From Ophiura sarsii (taxonomy: Eukaryota; Echinodermata; Ophiuroidea; Amphilepidida; Ophiuridae): a stretch of DNA of 64,000 nucleotides. The stretch spans positions 30,971,583 through 31,035,582 of the forward strand of contig CM069448.1 in the NCBI GenBank assembly GCA_035610835.1. The letters are read 5' to 3'. A program made the position numbers and the translations under genes. Shown here piece by piece: positions 32,777 to 45,341 of this stretch (within the stretch, counting starts at the first letter, position 1; each line of letters begins with the position of its first letter). The notes under the pieces are model-generated. The model did not search any database, was not told the origin of the DNA, and saw only the letters and a list, made by a program, of their open reading frames with translations.

Positions 32777-35700
32777 CCCCTCCCAAATGTCCTAAAAATC
32801 AGTTTTATATACACGAGGATAGTTGATAAGTTGTTTAGAGAGGATGACGGATCATTTGAATCCATTTTGGCGCCAAAAATCCAAGGGTCTTAGGTTAGTA
32901 GTTGAGAGGGGGGTAAACTACTAACCTAAGACCCCCTCCCAAATGTCCTAAAAATCAGTTTTATATACACGAGGATAGTTGATAAGTTGTTTAGAGAGGA
33001 TGACGGATCATTTGAATCCATTTTGGCGCCAAAAATCCAAGGGTCTTAGGTTAGTAGTTGAGAGGGGGGTAAACTACTAACCTAAGACCCCCTCCCAAAT
33101 GTCCTAAAAATCAGTTTTATATACACGAGGATAGTTGATAAATTGTTTAGAGAGGATGACGGATCATTTGAATCCATTTTGGCGCCAAAAATCCAAGGGT
33201 CTTAGGTTAGTAGTTGAGAGGGGGGTAAACTACTAACCTAAGACCCCCTCCCAAATGTCCTAAAAATCAGTTTTATATACACGAGGATAATTGGAAAGTT
33301 GTTTAGAGAGGATGACGGATCATTTGAATCCATTTTGGCGCCAAAAATCCAAGGGTCTTAGGTTAGTAGTTGAGAGGGGGGTAAACTACTAACCTAAGAC
33401 CCCCTCCCAAATGTCCTAAAAATCAGTTTTATATACACGAGGATAGTTGATAAGTTGTTTGGAGAGGATGACGGATCATTTGAATCCATTTTGGCGCCAA
33501 AAATCCAAGGGTCTTAGGTTAGTAGTTGAGAGGGGGGTAAACTACTAACCTAAGACCCCCTCCCAAATGTCCTAAAAATCAGTTTTATATACACGAGGAT
33601 AGTTGATAAGTTGTTTAGAGAGGATGACGGATCATTTGAATCCATTTTGGAGCCAAAAATCCAAGGGTCTTAGGTTAGTAGTTGAGAGGGGGGTAAACTA
33701 CTAACCTAACTACTAACCTAAGACCCCCTCCCAAATGTCCTAAAAATCAGTTTTATATACACGAGGATAGTTGATAAGTTGTTTGGAGAGGATGACGGAT
33801 CATTTGAATCCATTTTGGCGCCAAAAATCCAAGGGTCTTAGGTTAGTAGTTGAGAGGGGGGTAAACTACTAACCTAAGACCCCCTCCCAAATGTCCTAAA
33901 AATCAGTTTTATATACACGAGGATAGTTGATAAGTTGTTTAGAGAGGATGACGGATCATTAGAATCCAATTTGGCGCCAAAAATCCAAAGGTCTTAGGTT
34001 AGTAGTTGAGAGGGGGGTAAACTACTAACCTAAGACCCCCTCCCAAATGTCCTAAAAATCAGTTTTATATACACGAGGATAGTTGATAAGTTGTTTGGAG
34101 AAGATGACGGATCATTTGAATCCATTTTGGCGCCAAAAATCCAAGGGTCTTAGGTTAGTAGTTGAGAGGGGGGTAAACAACTAACCTAAGACCCCCTCTC
34201 AAATGTCCTAAAAATCAGTTTTATATACACGAGGATAGTTGATAAGTTGTTTAGAGAGGATGACGGATCATTTGAATCCATTTTGGCGCCAAAAATCCAA
34301 GGGTCTTAGGTTAGTAGTTGAGAGGGGGGTAAACTGCTAACCTAAGACCCCCTCCCAAATGTCCTAAAAATCAGTTTTATATACACAAGGATAGTTGATA
34401 AGTTGTTTAGAGAGGATGACGGATCATTTGAATCCATTTTGGCGCCAAAAATCCAAGGGTCTTAGGTTAGTAGTTGAGAGGGGGGTAAACTACTAACCTA
34501 AGACCCCCTCCCAAATGTCCTAAAAATCAGTTTTATATACACGAGGATAGTTGATAAGTTGTTTGGAGAGGATGACGGATCATTTGAATCCATTTTGGCG
34601 CCAAAAATCCAAGGGTCTTAGGTTAGTAGTTGAGAGGGGGTAAACTACTAACCTAAGACCCCCTCTCAAATGTCCTAAAAACCAGTTTTATATACATGTA
34701 CACGAGGATAGTTGATAAATTTTTTAGAGAGGATGACGGATCATTTGAATCCATTTTGGCGCCAAAAATCCAAGGGTCTTAGGTTAGTAGTTGAGAGGGG
34801 GGTAAACTGCTAACCTAAGACCCCCTCCCAAATGTCCTAAAAATCAGTTTTATATACACAAGGATAGTTGATAAGTTGTTTAGAGAGGATGACGGATCAT
34901 TTGAATCCATTTTGGCGCCAAAAATCCAAGGGTCTTAGGTTAGTAGTTGAGAGGGGGGTAAACTACTAACCTAAGACCCCCTCCCAAATGTCCTAAAAAT
35001 CAGTTTTATATACACGAGGATAGTTGATAAGTTGTTTAGAGAGGATGACGGATCATTTGAATCCATTTTGGCGCCAAAAATCCAAGGGTCTTAGGTTAGT
35101 AGTTGAGAGGGGGGTAAACTACTAACCTAAGACCCCCTCCCAAATGTCCTAAAAATCAGTTTTATATACACGAGGATAGTTGATAAATTGTTTAGAGAGG
35201 ATGACGGATCATTTGAATCCATTTTGGCGCCAAAAATCCAAGGGTCTTAGGTTAGTAGTTGAGAGGGGGGTAAACTACTAACCTAAGACCCCCTCCCAAA
35301 TGTCCTAAAAATCAGTTTTATATACACGAGGATAATTGGAAAGTTGTTTAGAGAGGATGACGGATCATTTGAATCCATTTTGGCGCCAAAAATCCAAGGG
35401 TCTTAGGTTAGTAGTTGAGAGGGGGGTAAACTACTAACCTAAGACCCCCTCCCAAATGTCCTAAAAATCAGTTTTATATACACGAGGATAGTTGATAAGT
35501 TGTTTGGAGAGGATGACGGATCATTTGAATCCATTTTGGCGCCAAAAATCCAAGGGTCTTAGGTTAGTAGTTGAGAGGGGGGTAAACTACTAACCTAAGA
35601 CCCCCTCCCAAATGTCCTAAAAATCAGTTTTATATACACGAGGATAGTTGATAAGTTGTTTAGAGAGGATGACGGATCATTTGAATCCATTTTGGAGCCA

Positions 35701-37250
35701 AAAATCCAAGGGTCTTAGGTTAGTAGTTGAGAGGGGGGTAAACTACTAACCTAACTACTAACCTAAGACCCCCTCCCAAATGTCCTAAAAATCAGTTTTA
35801 TATACACGAGGATAGTTGATAAGTTGTTTGGAGAGGATGACGGATCATTTGAATCCATTTTGGCGCCAAAAATCCAAGGGTCTTAGGTTAGTAGTTGAGA
35901 GGGGGGTAAACTACTAACCTAAGACCCCCTCCCAAATGTCCTAAAAATCAGTTTTATATACACGAGGATAGTTGATAAGTTGTTTAGAGAGGATGACGGA
36001 TCATTAGAATCCAATTTGGCGCCAAAAATCCAAAGGTCTTAGGTTAGTAGTTGAGAGGGGGGTAAACTACTAACCTAAGACCCCCTCCCAAATGTCCTAA
36101 AAATCAGTTTTATATACACGAGGATAGTTGATAAGTTGTTTGGAGAAGATGACGGATCATTTGAATCCATTTTGGCGCCAAAAATCCAAGGGTCTTAGGT
36201 TAGTAGTTGAGAGGGGGGTAAACAACTAACCTAAGACCCCCTCTCAAATGTCCTAAAAATCAGTTTTATATACACGAGGATAGTTGATAAGTTGTTTAGA
36301 GAGGATGACGGATCATTTGAATCCATTTTGGCGCCAAAAATCCAAGGGTCTTAGGTTAGTAGTTGAGAGGGGGGTAAACTGCTAACCTAAGACCCCCTCC
36401 CAAATGTCCTAAAAATCAGTTTTATATACACAAGGATAGTTGATAAGTTGTTTAGAGAGGATGACGGATCATTTGAATCCATTTTGGCGCCAAAAATCCA
36501 AGGGTCTTAGGTTAGTAGTTGAGAGGGGGGTAAACTACTAACCTAAGACCCCCTCCCAAATGTCCTAAAAATCAGTTTTATATACACGAGGATAGTTGAT
36601 AAGTTGTTTGGAGAGGATGACGGATCATTTGAATCCATTTTGGCGCCAAAAATCCAAGGGTCTTAGGTTAGTAGTTGAGAGGGGGTAAACTACTAACCTA
36701 AGACCCCCTCTCAAATGTCCTAAAAATCAGTTTTATATACATGTACACGAGGATAGTTGATAAATTTTTTAGAGAGGATGACGGATCATTTGAATCCATT
36801 TTGGCGCCAAAAATCCAAGGGTCTTAGGTTAGTAGTTGAGAGGGGGGTAAACTACTAACCTAAGACCCCCTCCCAATGTCCTAAAAATCAGTTTTATATA
36901 CACGAGGATAGTTGATAAGTTGTTTAGAGAGGATGACGGATCATTTGAATCCATTTTGGCGCCAAAAATCCAAGGGTCTCAGGTTAGTAGTTGAGAGGGG
37001 GGTAAACTACTAACCTAAGACCCCCTCCCAAATGTCCTAAAAATCAGTTTTATATACACGAGGATAGTTGATAAGTTGTTTGGAGAGGATGACGGATCAT
37101 TTGAATCCATTTTGGCGCCAAAAATCCAAGGGTCTTAGGTTAGTAGTTGAGAAGGGGGTAAACTACTAGCCTATGACCCCCTCCTAAATGTCCTAAAAAT
37201 CAGTTTTAGATACACGAGGATAGTTGAAAGTTGTTTAGAGAGGATAAGAG
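32770..37250 (+). repeat. ~156 bp satellite, about 28 monomers, with 2,044 bp higher-order repeat
   Basis: Each monomer starts CTACTAACCTAAGACCCC and ends GGGTCTTAGGTTAGTAG, an inverted pair, and carries GATGACGGATCATTTGAATC and TTTTGGCGCCAAAA. Starts are spaced by ~156 bp. Variant monomers (AATTGGAAAGTTG at 33291/35336, CTAACTACTAACC at 33708/35750, CATTAGAATCCAATTTGG at 33958/36003, ACATGTACACGAGG at 34694/36740) recur at a constant 2,044 bp, so a block of about 12-13 monomers was duplicated recently. The last monomers (37160-37250) are diverged. Confidence 0.97.
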
Positions 37251-37570
37251 ATCATTTGAATCCAGTTAATTGTTTGAATTCAATTTGCAGCATGCTATTC
37301 AATTGTTTATTTGCTGTCCATGATGTCCAGTGCAGCCCTCATGGGACATGTGTTTATTGACTATCTTTGGTTTATTTGATTCAATTAACCGAGAATTAAC
37401 CCTGTGGTCATTTGTCAAACTTCAGTTTAATACACCCGTTTTGTTATGATAGTAAATTGGTCAGTGCCTAAGTGCCTGTAAAACTGGAACATGCGGTGAT
37501 TCATGTGTGTTCAGATCAACTTTCAAAAAACAACTAGTCATTTAAAAGTCAATCATTAGGGACGCACCAT
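37251..37570. other. flank between satellite and MITE, no gene seen
   Basis: AT-rich sequence without recognised motifs. Confidence 0.4.
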
Positions 37571-37572
37571 TA

Positions 37573-37830
37573 GATTTTCAGGGGGGTGGGTAGGAAGTTG
37601 TGTTCGGGGTGATTTTTTTTTTTTTGCCATCGTAAGGGGGGAATTTCTTTTTTTGCGCCGCCTAAGGCGGCGATTTTTTTAAAATTGTATTCATTCATAT
37701 TGAGTTGGGTGGGGTAGATTTTTTTTTTTTTTTTTACTCATCAGGGGGTGAATTCTTTTTTGTTGGCCTGCATAGAGGGTGAATTTTTTTTCCAGAAAAC
37801 TTCCTACACCCCCCCCTCCCCCTGAAAATC
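37573..37830. mobile_element. MITE with GATTTTCAGGGG termini, TA target duplication
   Basis: TA-GATTTTCAGGGGGGTGGG and CCCCCTGAAAATC-TA are inverted, with AGGAAGTT/AACTTCCT further in. The interior has T runs and G/C runs. It abuts the left end of the 4.6 kb element. Confidence 0.75.
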
Positions 37831-37832
37831 TA

Positions 37833-40800
37833 TAGTCCTGGATCTGCCATAGAGACCTGTATACACTTGCTGAAGAAGAGAATTTGAATGTTGATTTGAG
37901 TAAAGGATACATATAGCTTCAAAACGGCATAAGGTGTTTAATTCTAAACCCGGGCAAACTCTGGTTATGGTCAAATATTCAAAATGGCCGCCGGCGGCCA
38001 TTTTGAAAAACATAAAATGTTCCATCTCTGGCACTAGATGAGCTAGAATGATGAATGAGGTGTCATTTTCTACTAATCTTGGCATTATAAATCTAATGGA
38101 ATGGTTATTGTAGAGTTTAAGGGGTCAGATGACCCCTAAATCCAAGATGGCTGCTGTCCGCCATCTTGAAAACCCGTAAAATGATATATCTCTGGCACAA
38201 TGTGAGCTAAAATGATGAGCAAGGTGTCATTTTCCACTTGCTTTGGCATCCTAAATCCCTTGCAACAGTTCTTTAAGAGTTTAATGGGTCAAAAGTCCCT
38301 TATATCTAAGATGGCTGCTTTCGACCATCGTTGAAAACACAACTTTTAATATTTGTGGCAATGGTTTTATGTATGAGGATGAATGACGTTTAATTTTTTA
38401 TTGATTCTGGTGTATTAAATAACACTGGAATAGTTACATAGATTGAAACTCAAAGAAGGCAGCCATTGCTCTCCATACCTCATTTGGTCACTATCAGTAT
38501 GGTAAGTGTCGAAGCCGTGAGATACTAACAGTTGCAAATCGTATTGGTGTGTCAACTAGCTATTGCGATGTCAGACGTTCAAGACGACTTCTTGCCGCCT
38601 ACGCTGTTGAAAAGTCAGCAAGTCAGGAAATACCGATACCGAGTAGTTTTACCCCAGACACATTTACTTTCGGTGCATTGGACAATGCTGATTTTGGCGA
38701 CAAGTCATCAATCTCTGGGACAGAATCTGACCACGTTACCATGCTTGTCTTGTACCAGGAGATAGTATCTCCACCAAATTCAAAACCCCTTGTTTCTGAT
38801 ATGAATTTGAAGAAAAGTAATGTGTGTCTTCCAGACAAACTCCCATGTCAAGAGGTCCCCTATCACCCCAAGCCAACAATTAGACCTATTCTTCCACCGA
38901 ATTTCAGAGTTGTAGAAGACCTAGACCTTGATGTTATTGACCCTGTATTTGCCGTCACCTTAGCTACCAAACGAGAGTTTCTCATCTCTTCCATCAGATG
39001 CGGTCTCCAAAAAGATGACACTGATGTCGGTGTATTGCCTACCTGGAGCGGCTTTCACGCTCTGATATCCACTGCTACGGTGCCCTTAATGCGTGTCGGA
39101 TTTCTGCCGATGATCCCCTATCCTGTTACTGACTACGCAACTGTCCGTAAGTCTCTTCAAAATTTCCAGAGTGTTCGCCGTCAACTTAACCAATCCCAGT
39201 CTGTGATCCCAGTATATTGTGATGAAGGTGTCTACCACACACTCGCTGATATCTTGATGGCCGAGCCAGATACATTTTCAGATATTCATGGTATGATGGG
39301 AATGTTTCATTGGGTGAAAGTACTTCTGAAGTGTGCTGGACGTTATTTGAGAGGATCGGGTAATGAAGATGGCCTCATTGAAAAAGGTGTCTTTGGCAAG
39401 TTGACTCTAAATTCTGTGTTGGAAGGAACTCATTATGTCAGATCATTCCACGGTATATCAATTGTCTCAGATGTCATTACTTCATTAATGTGGGAGGGCT
39501 TTTGGTTGTGGTTGGCTCAGCAAAGACTTGAGGTAGACAGTGATGCAATGGCCTGTGCAGTTGAACTAAGGGCTGCTCTGTGCGAGAAGAGCAAGAGCAA
39601 GTCAACTGCGAAGTTTTCTGAGCTGCTTGCATTTTCGGATCCTATTCAAGATATGTTTCAGTCATTCCTGAAGGAGTGTGAGTCCAAGTCTGAGGTATGC
39701 CAATACTGGCAGGTCTTCCAGCAGATGGCTCTTAATATCAAACATCTCATATCTTCTGATCGTGAAGGTAACTTTGCACTGCATATTGCATGTGTAGAGA
39801 AATCTCTATCCATCTTCCGAGAAGGCGATTGCCTGAACTACCTTCGATATGGTTCATTTTACCTTGAAACAACCAAGCTCCTACAGAATACTCATCCAGA
39901 GATCTTCCGGCGTTTCATGTGTGGCCAGTTTGTTGTGAAAGACCACGCTGGCTCCTTTAACGCTGTGGCACCGGATATGAAGCTTGAGCAGTCTGTCCAG
40001 AGGGCGTCAAAGAGCAAAGGCGGAATTGTAGGTCAGACAAGAAACTCAGCTGTTGTGGTTGAATGGCAGCTCATCTTTCACGAGATTCTCCTTATTTCCA
40101 ACAACCTAAGAGAGATGACAAATGATAGCTCGATGGACCATAGTGAATCTTCAAACGTCCATTATGACCTTGTTGGTAAAAACTAGCAGAGCATCTGAAC
40201 AAAATCATGGCACTCCTAGGTTTTGTGTGTGGCAGTTTCACAAGGAGCGATTTCTTGACAAGAAACACAAACTCTCCGTCACCATCTCAAAAAGAAACCT
40301 GCCTAGACTAGATCATGAATCACCCTGCGATATCAAAGCTTCTACTGTTATTGTTTTAGAGAAGATACTAGCTTCTGCTCAGCGTGACATTGATATTTTG
40401 AGAGAACGCGGGATGTCGTTGGAATCTATCTTCTGTCATGATATCCTGCCGATTTCGATCATCTTTGAAGGTGACTTGGCATCAAAGCCAGACAAAAGCA
40501 AGCTGATAGCTGAGATTGAAAAACATCTAGTGCATGAAGAAAAGGTCTTCCCAAACGGGGATGCAGCTGTCATAGTTGACTTTATGTCTAAAATCCGCTC
40601 TTTTCCTAACCTTTCTTCTTTTGGGACATTGCAAAGGCTATAAAATGTGTGCTGTCTGCAGGTCAACCTCTATGTACCAGGACTAGCTTCCATGTTGTCT
40701 TTGACAGCTATTTGGAATGCTCTGTCAAAGGGGGAGAGAGAGCTCGGCGTGCTGCTGGTATTGGAGCTATTGACATGGCTGTCATAGGTCCAGATGACCC

Positions 40801-42461
40801 AATACCTAAACAAATGGAGAAATTTTGGCCATCGGCGATCAACAAGAACTTGCAACGCCTTACATGTTTGCTCGCCACTGAACAGCATTCTGATCTTCTC
40901 ACCATTCTCAGCGGCTTTATAGCTGATGGGGAAGTGGTTCCTGCTCAGTTAGTTCACTCAACAGAAGATGGTTCGCTTCCTGGCATACGTTGACGGGGAG
41001 TGTAGAAGAAGCTGATGATAGACTTGTACTTCATTGTGCATGGGAGATATCTCGTGGTTGCAAGCGACTTCTGGTGATTTCAAATGACACAGATACAATT
41101 GTAGGGCTACTTCGTTTCATCACAGACTGGCAAGAACAAGGTCTGCATGAGCTTTGGGTGCAGTTTGGCTCTGGTGAGCGTAGGCGATATTTACCACTGC
41201 ACATACTTGCTTTGAGGCTGGGGTCCAAGTTGTGTCAGGTTTTGGTAAAGGCACATGTTCTCACTGGGGATGAAAACACAAAACATGCCGCGATCACATG
41301 CGAGCCTGAGAAATATTTAGAAACCTTCGCAGAGTCCCAGGATTTGAGTCAAGAGTCCATGCAGAAGGTTGAGGAGTATCTAGTTCGTGTGTGGAATGGT
41401 GCCAGATGCAAGACATCTTCTCAAACATTTGACCAGCTTAGACTTCAAAATCACATCACAAGTCCAAAGCCATTGGCACAGCTGCCTCCTACATCAAGCG
41501 TCATTCAAGATCATATTAAGCGATCATTTTTCATTATACACAAAGTCTTGAGTTTATTAAATGATTGCAGTCCCATACTAGATCCAACTAATTAGGGCTG
41601 GTCTAGTAATAATGGCATCATGTTGCCAGTGAAAGGCCTAAAGCCTCTTCCAACAGGAAAGCTTACAGTGTGCAATTGTACTGGCAAAGCAACACCAAAC
41701 GGTGCCTATGTACCAAAGCACAGCTGGTCTGTGTAGCATTCTGTCACAAGTCAACAGAATCTGTCTGCCAAAATAAATAGAGTTTACTTCATATTGAACA
41801 ACATTCATGTCTCTCATCTTACTTGACAATACAAATCTTTAAAAATTAAAAGAGGAAACACAATGAAAGTGAAAGTACAACTTGACATTTTGGTATTTAA
41901 TTCATAATAAGTTTATGAAAATAAAACCAAGTAGAATATATAATCTTTTTAATATGTCCTTTATTTATCAAGATGGCTGACAGCAGTAATATTACATTTA
42001 GAGGTCAGAATAACCCCTAGCATCACATAAACTACCCCATTTGATTTGTGATATCAAAATAAGTGGAAAATGACATATCATTCAGCTAATCTGGTGCCTG
42101 AGATATATCATTTGACGGTTTTTCAAGATGGCGGACAGCAGCCATCTTGGATTTAGGGGTCATCTGACCACCTAAAACTCTTCAATAACCATTCCATTGG
42201 ATTTATAATGCCAAGATTAGTAGAAAAATGACACCTCATTCATCATTCTAGCTCATCTAGTACCAGAGATAGAACATTTTATGTTTTTCAAAATGGCCGC
42301 CGGCGGCCATTTTGAATATTTGACCATTAACCAGAGTTTGCCCGGTTTAGAATTAAACACCTTATGCCGTTTTGAAGCTATATGTATCCTTTACTCAAAT
42401 CAACATTCAAATTCTCTTCTTCAGCAAGTGTATACAGGTCTCTAGGGCAGAGCCTAGACTA
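37833..42461. mobile_element. 4.6 kb element with ~500 bp terminal inverted repeats
   Basis: The left arm (37833-38340) and right arm (41960-42461) are inverted copies. They are very similar at the outside (GAGACCTGTATACACTTGCT, AACGGCATAAGGTGTTTAAT) and more diverged inside. Each arm holds tandem subrepeats of ~165 bp, each opening with a palindrome such as ATGGCCGCCGGCGGCCAT or AAGATGGC..GCCATCTT. The outermost bases GTCC(T)GG and CCTAGAC with flanking TA suggest a TA target duplication. Between the arms is one broken gene (38447-41737, +). The structure is that of a DNA transposon, but the enzyme family is not one I can name. Confidence 0.75.
38447..41737 (+). pseudogene. large uncharacterised protein carried by the 4.6 kb element, frameshifted
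   Basis: Four consecutive frames make up about 1,050 residues: 38447-40186, 40170-40622, about 40622-40985 and 40990-41737, with frame changes near 40170, 40622 and 40985 and a premature TAG at 41593. The parts match, in order, a family of long, mostly unnamed proteins predicted in cnidarians, molluscs and echinoderms. Landmarks are VSTSYCDVRRSRR, PTWSGFHALIST, a HWVKVLLKCAGRYLRGSG block, a SKGGIVGQTRNSAVVVEW block, GERARRAAGIG, EEADDRLVLHC, SNDTDTIVGLL and a LAQLPPTSSV tail. The acidic pair EEADDR...NDTDT looks like the metal site of PIN/FEN-type nucleases (inference). The usual N-terminal few hundred residues are missing: the frame starts about 100 bp from the left arm. There is no good start codon. 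Confidence 0.6.
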
Positions 42462-42720
42462 CCTTGACCATTGGATGATTCAATTAATTGACCATACATC
42501 GCGTGAGCTGCGATATTTCTGTCCACGTAAACCATTTACGTCGCCACACTGATGAGGACGCCATCTTTGTTTCCTCCAGTAATGCAACGGTTGTTTTCCT
42601 CCCCTAATGTGTCCAAAGAGAGTTCGCTTTGAGTTCTTGTCGAATAATCGTATACAATTGTAGATGATGATCGAGATTCTGTATAACATCTATAGCAAGA
42701 TATAGGAGACGTTTAAAAAG
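42462..42720. other. stretch without a recognised gene
   Basis: Contains ACTGATGAGGACGCC, part of a hammerhead-like core, but without the matching GAAA. Nothing else recognised. Confidence 0.35.
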
Positions 42721-42724
42721 GTAG

Positions 42725-43680
42725 GTTTTGAGTTTCCTACCTCATACCTTTTTAGTCCGCCCTCTACCGTCAGAGTTCTTTTGTATTTCTTTATTTTGAG
42801 AAAAGGTATGAAGATTGTGGTAGGTATGAGTCAAAACCTACCTTTTGAAGAAAAAAATCAGAGCTTAGGTATTTCTTTATTTTTGAATTTTGAAATGTAT
42901 TTCTTTGTTTTTCAATGTATCGCCCTCTATCGTTAGAGTTCTTTTGTATTTTATTATTTTGAGAAAAATGAAAATAGTGGTAGGTATGAGTCAAATCCTA
43001 CATTTTGATTAAACAAAATTAAAGCTGATGTATTCTTTATTTTTGAAATTTGCAATGTATTTCTCAGACGACAACGCTGGACACGGACGTATTCACGAAT
43101 ATTCGGGTTAAAATATGCGAACGAGGTTACGTGATCAAGTGAAATGGACGAACGCTTAGCAACGGTTTCAATTCAAAAAATGATACTGACACTGGATGGT
43201 TAGCCATCCACAGTGGTTTAGGATGAAATAATTTAGTTTCAACGTGTGATGAATTTTATGGGGTCATATAATCAAAATCACATTGTAACATTGAAACCAA
43301 TGGAAAATCAACGGCCGTTCGTGTCCACCGTCGTCTGGTATTTCTTTGTTTTTCAATATATCGCCCTCTACCGTCAGAGTTCTTTTGTATTTCTCTTTTT
43401 GAGAAAAGGTATGGAAATCGTGGTGGGTATGAGTCAAAACCTACCTTTTGAGACAAAAATTCATAGCTTATGTATTTCTTTATTTTTTAAAATGTGCAAT
43501 GTATTTCTTTGATTTCAATGTATCGCCCTCTACGTCAGAGTTCTTTTGTATCTCTTTATTTTGAGAAATGAATATTGTGGTATGTATGGGTCAAAACCTA
43601 CCTTTTGAAAACAATCAGAGCTTATGTTTTTCTTTTTTTTTTGAACTTTGCAATGTATTTCTTTGTTTTTCGCTCATCCA
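42725..43680 (+). repeat. ~165 bp tandem repeat, about five diverged units
   Basis: Units carry AAAACCTACCTTTTGA, TATTTCTTTATTTTTGAA, TGTATCGCCCTCTA, GTCAGAGTTCTTTTGTAT and GTGGTAGGTATGAGTCAAA. A hAT-type MITE is inserted at 43065-43337. Confidence 0.85.
43065..43337. mobile_element. hAT-type MITE, 273 bp, perfect 8 bp TSD
   Basis: CAGACGACAACGCTGGACAC and CCACCGTCGTCTG ends; GTATTTCT on both sides (43057-43064 and 43338-43345). A related copy is at 53898-54183, sharing GGTTAGCCA and GGTTTAGGAT. Confidence 0.92.
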
Positions 43681-43766
43681 GAGTGTCCACTTATCCGGCC
43701 ATTGCTTGGTCCCATCATGTCCGGGTTAACTGTACATGTGTATGTAAAAACATTGGTCTAATCCCG

Positions 43767-44048
43767 GGGGGGGGGGGGGGGGGGGGGGGGGGGTACTTTC
43801 GCCAAAATCGTTACGTGGATGTGCCTACCGGACTTCGAAAATGTGACTTTCCCTATACCTATTTGGCTAATTTCCCTCCCCATCAATATACCAATTTTGT
43901 AAGAAAAGCACCCAATTGTGCACAAATTGGGCGCTTTTTCCAAAAATGCCTCAAAATACACCCAATTTATGCCAATGTGCGCTTTGGTCTGTGATGAAAA
44001 CCACCCCATCGCTATACCAATTTTTGCGAAAAGGCACCCCAAAAGGTA
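43767..44048. repeat. poly-G-headed dispersed repeat
   Basis: A run of 27-28 G (43767-43793) leads GTACTTTCGCCAAAATCG. TATACCAATTTT.GCGAAAAGGCACCCC and TACCAATTTTGTAAGAAAAG are internal repeats (about 43883 and 44013). Confidence 0.6.
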
Positions 44049-44945
44049 GGCTCATATACGTATACCATATCAATGTGAGAACCCACTCATAATACAGGTA
44101 ATCAGCTTTCAAGTATTCGCTGTGTATATATTTGTAAAAAACACCATTTTACTAGTACTATAGGTAAATTAATAATTGAACGAACATACCCGCGCGAAAA
44201 TGAAGTAAGAATTCCTAGGATATCGTGGGATTTATCCTGGGATATCCAGGCATAATACACCTATCAGTTGTAAGACGCACTATACGACCCCCGGGAGTGG
44301 TGCGTCACTTTACCGAGGTGCGTCGACTTCTCATGTACCATGACACACCATGTGTCAAAAAAACGACGCACCATTGCCATCCAAATACGCACCCTCAGTC
44401 AATTTTTGGACGCACCATTGGTGGATTCTGACGGACCATGACGACGCACCCTGTCCGTCAGATATCGTTGATTAAACTGGATAAAACACGATGACTACTG
44501 AAATAAACTACCTTTGATTCACGGGGATCTGCCCTTATTCGGTGTTGTCAACCCTGGCCCTCGAATAATTATATTGACCCCGGACCGGGACCGAATGGAC
44601 GGAACCAAGAGGAACATTTTTATATGCACAATAATGTCTGATTGGAAAATGGAAATATGGTGGTCCTTTCCAAGTTTACCTGTTTCCCGTGCTACTTTTC
44701 GCACTGTTGTTGAACTTACTCGTTTCAACAAACTATTGATATAAGTGACACTCTGAAAATGTCGTCGATGATGCTTTTTTGTACACACCAGTGACGAGAC
44801 ACAGTGTCGTTTTGAGCCCCTAACTTATGATAAATTGCCACTTCTGCTACATATTGGTGCAGGAGCCTATAAATAGTCGAGCGACCGCTCCCATAGACTA
44901 GACCAAGCGTGTTCAACCATAATTATCCAATTATCCCTGGTTCAA
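44049..44945. other. stretch without a recognised gene
   Basis: GACGCACCA / GGTGCGTC occurs at least six times between 44275 and 44455 in both orientations. Open frames (44514-44744 +, 44725-44916 -) have no recognised motif. Confidence 0.4.
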
Positions 44946-44955
44946 CCCAGGGGAA

Positions 44956-45341
44956 GGGGGGGGGGGGGGGGGGGCACTCAACTTGTTATGGGGTAGGGGT
45001 GTGCCGCTGCTGCCGCCCAGGGTATCAAAAAGAGGGGCTACAGAACTGAACTTAGTGGATTGGATTTTATGACGAAAAATTGGGTCTTGGAACTGATTTT
45101 TTTCAAAAAAAAGTAGGTCTTGAGAACTGGCCTATTACTATCATGACTATAATAGTTCAATTTTGATTAGCAATAACGCAAATTTGCCATTTTTTTTGGT
45201 TTAAGAACGCAACATTTCGCAGAATTGGGGCTTTGGAACACACAAATTCGCGATTTTTTTAATAAAAGAACGATGCAGGCTCAAAAGGTGGGGTATAAGA
45301 GTCAGCGGCACCTACCCATACCCTTTTCCAATGTCAGTACC

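Noticed and set aside
42530..42575. possible hammerhead ribozyme (ACTGATGAGGACGCC)
   Set aside because: The CTGATGAG core lacks the GAAA after stem II and no closing stems are visible.
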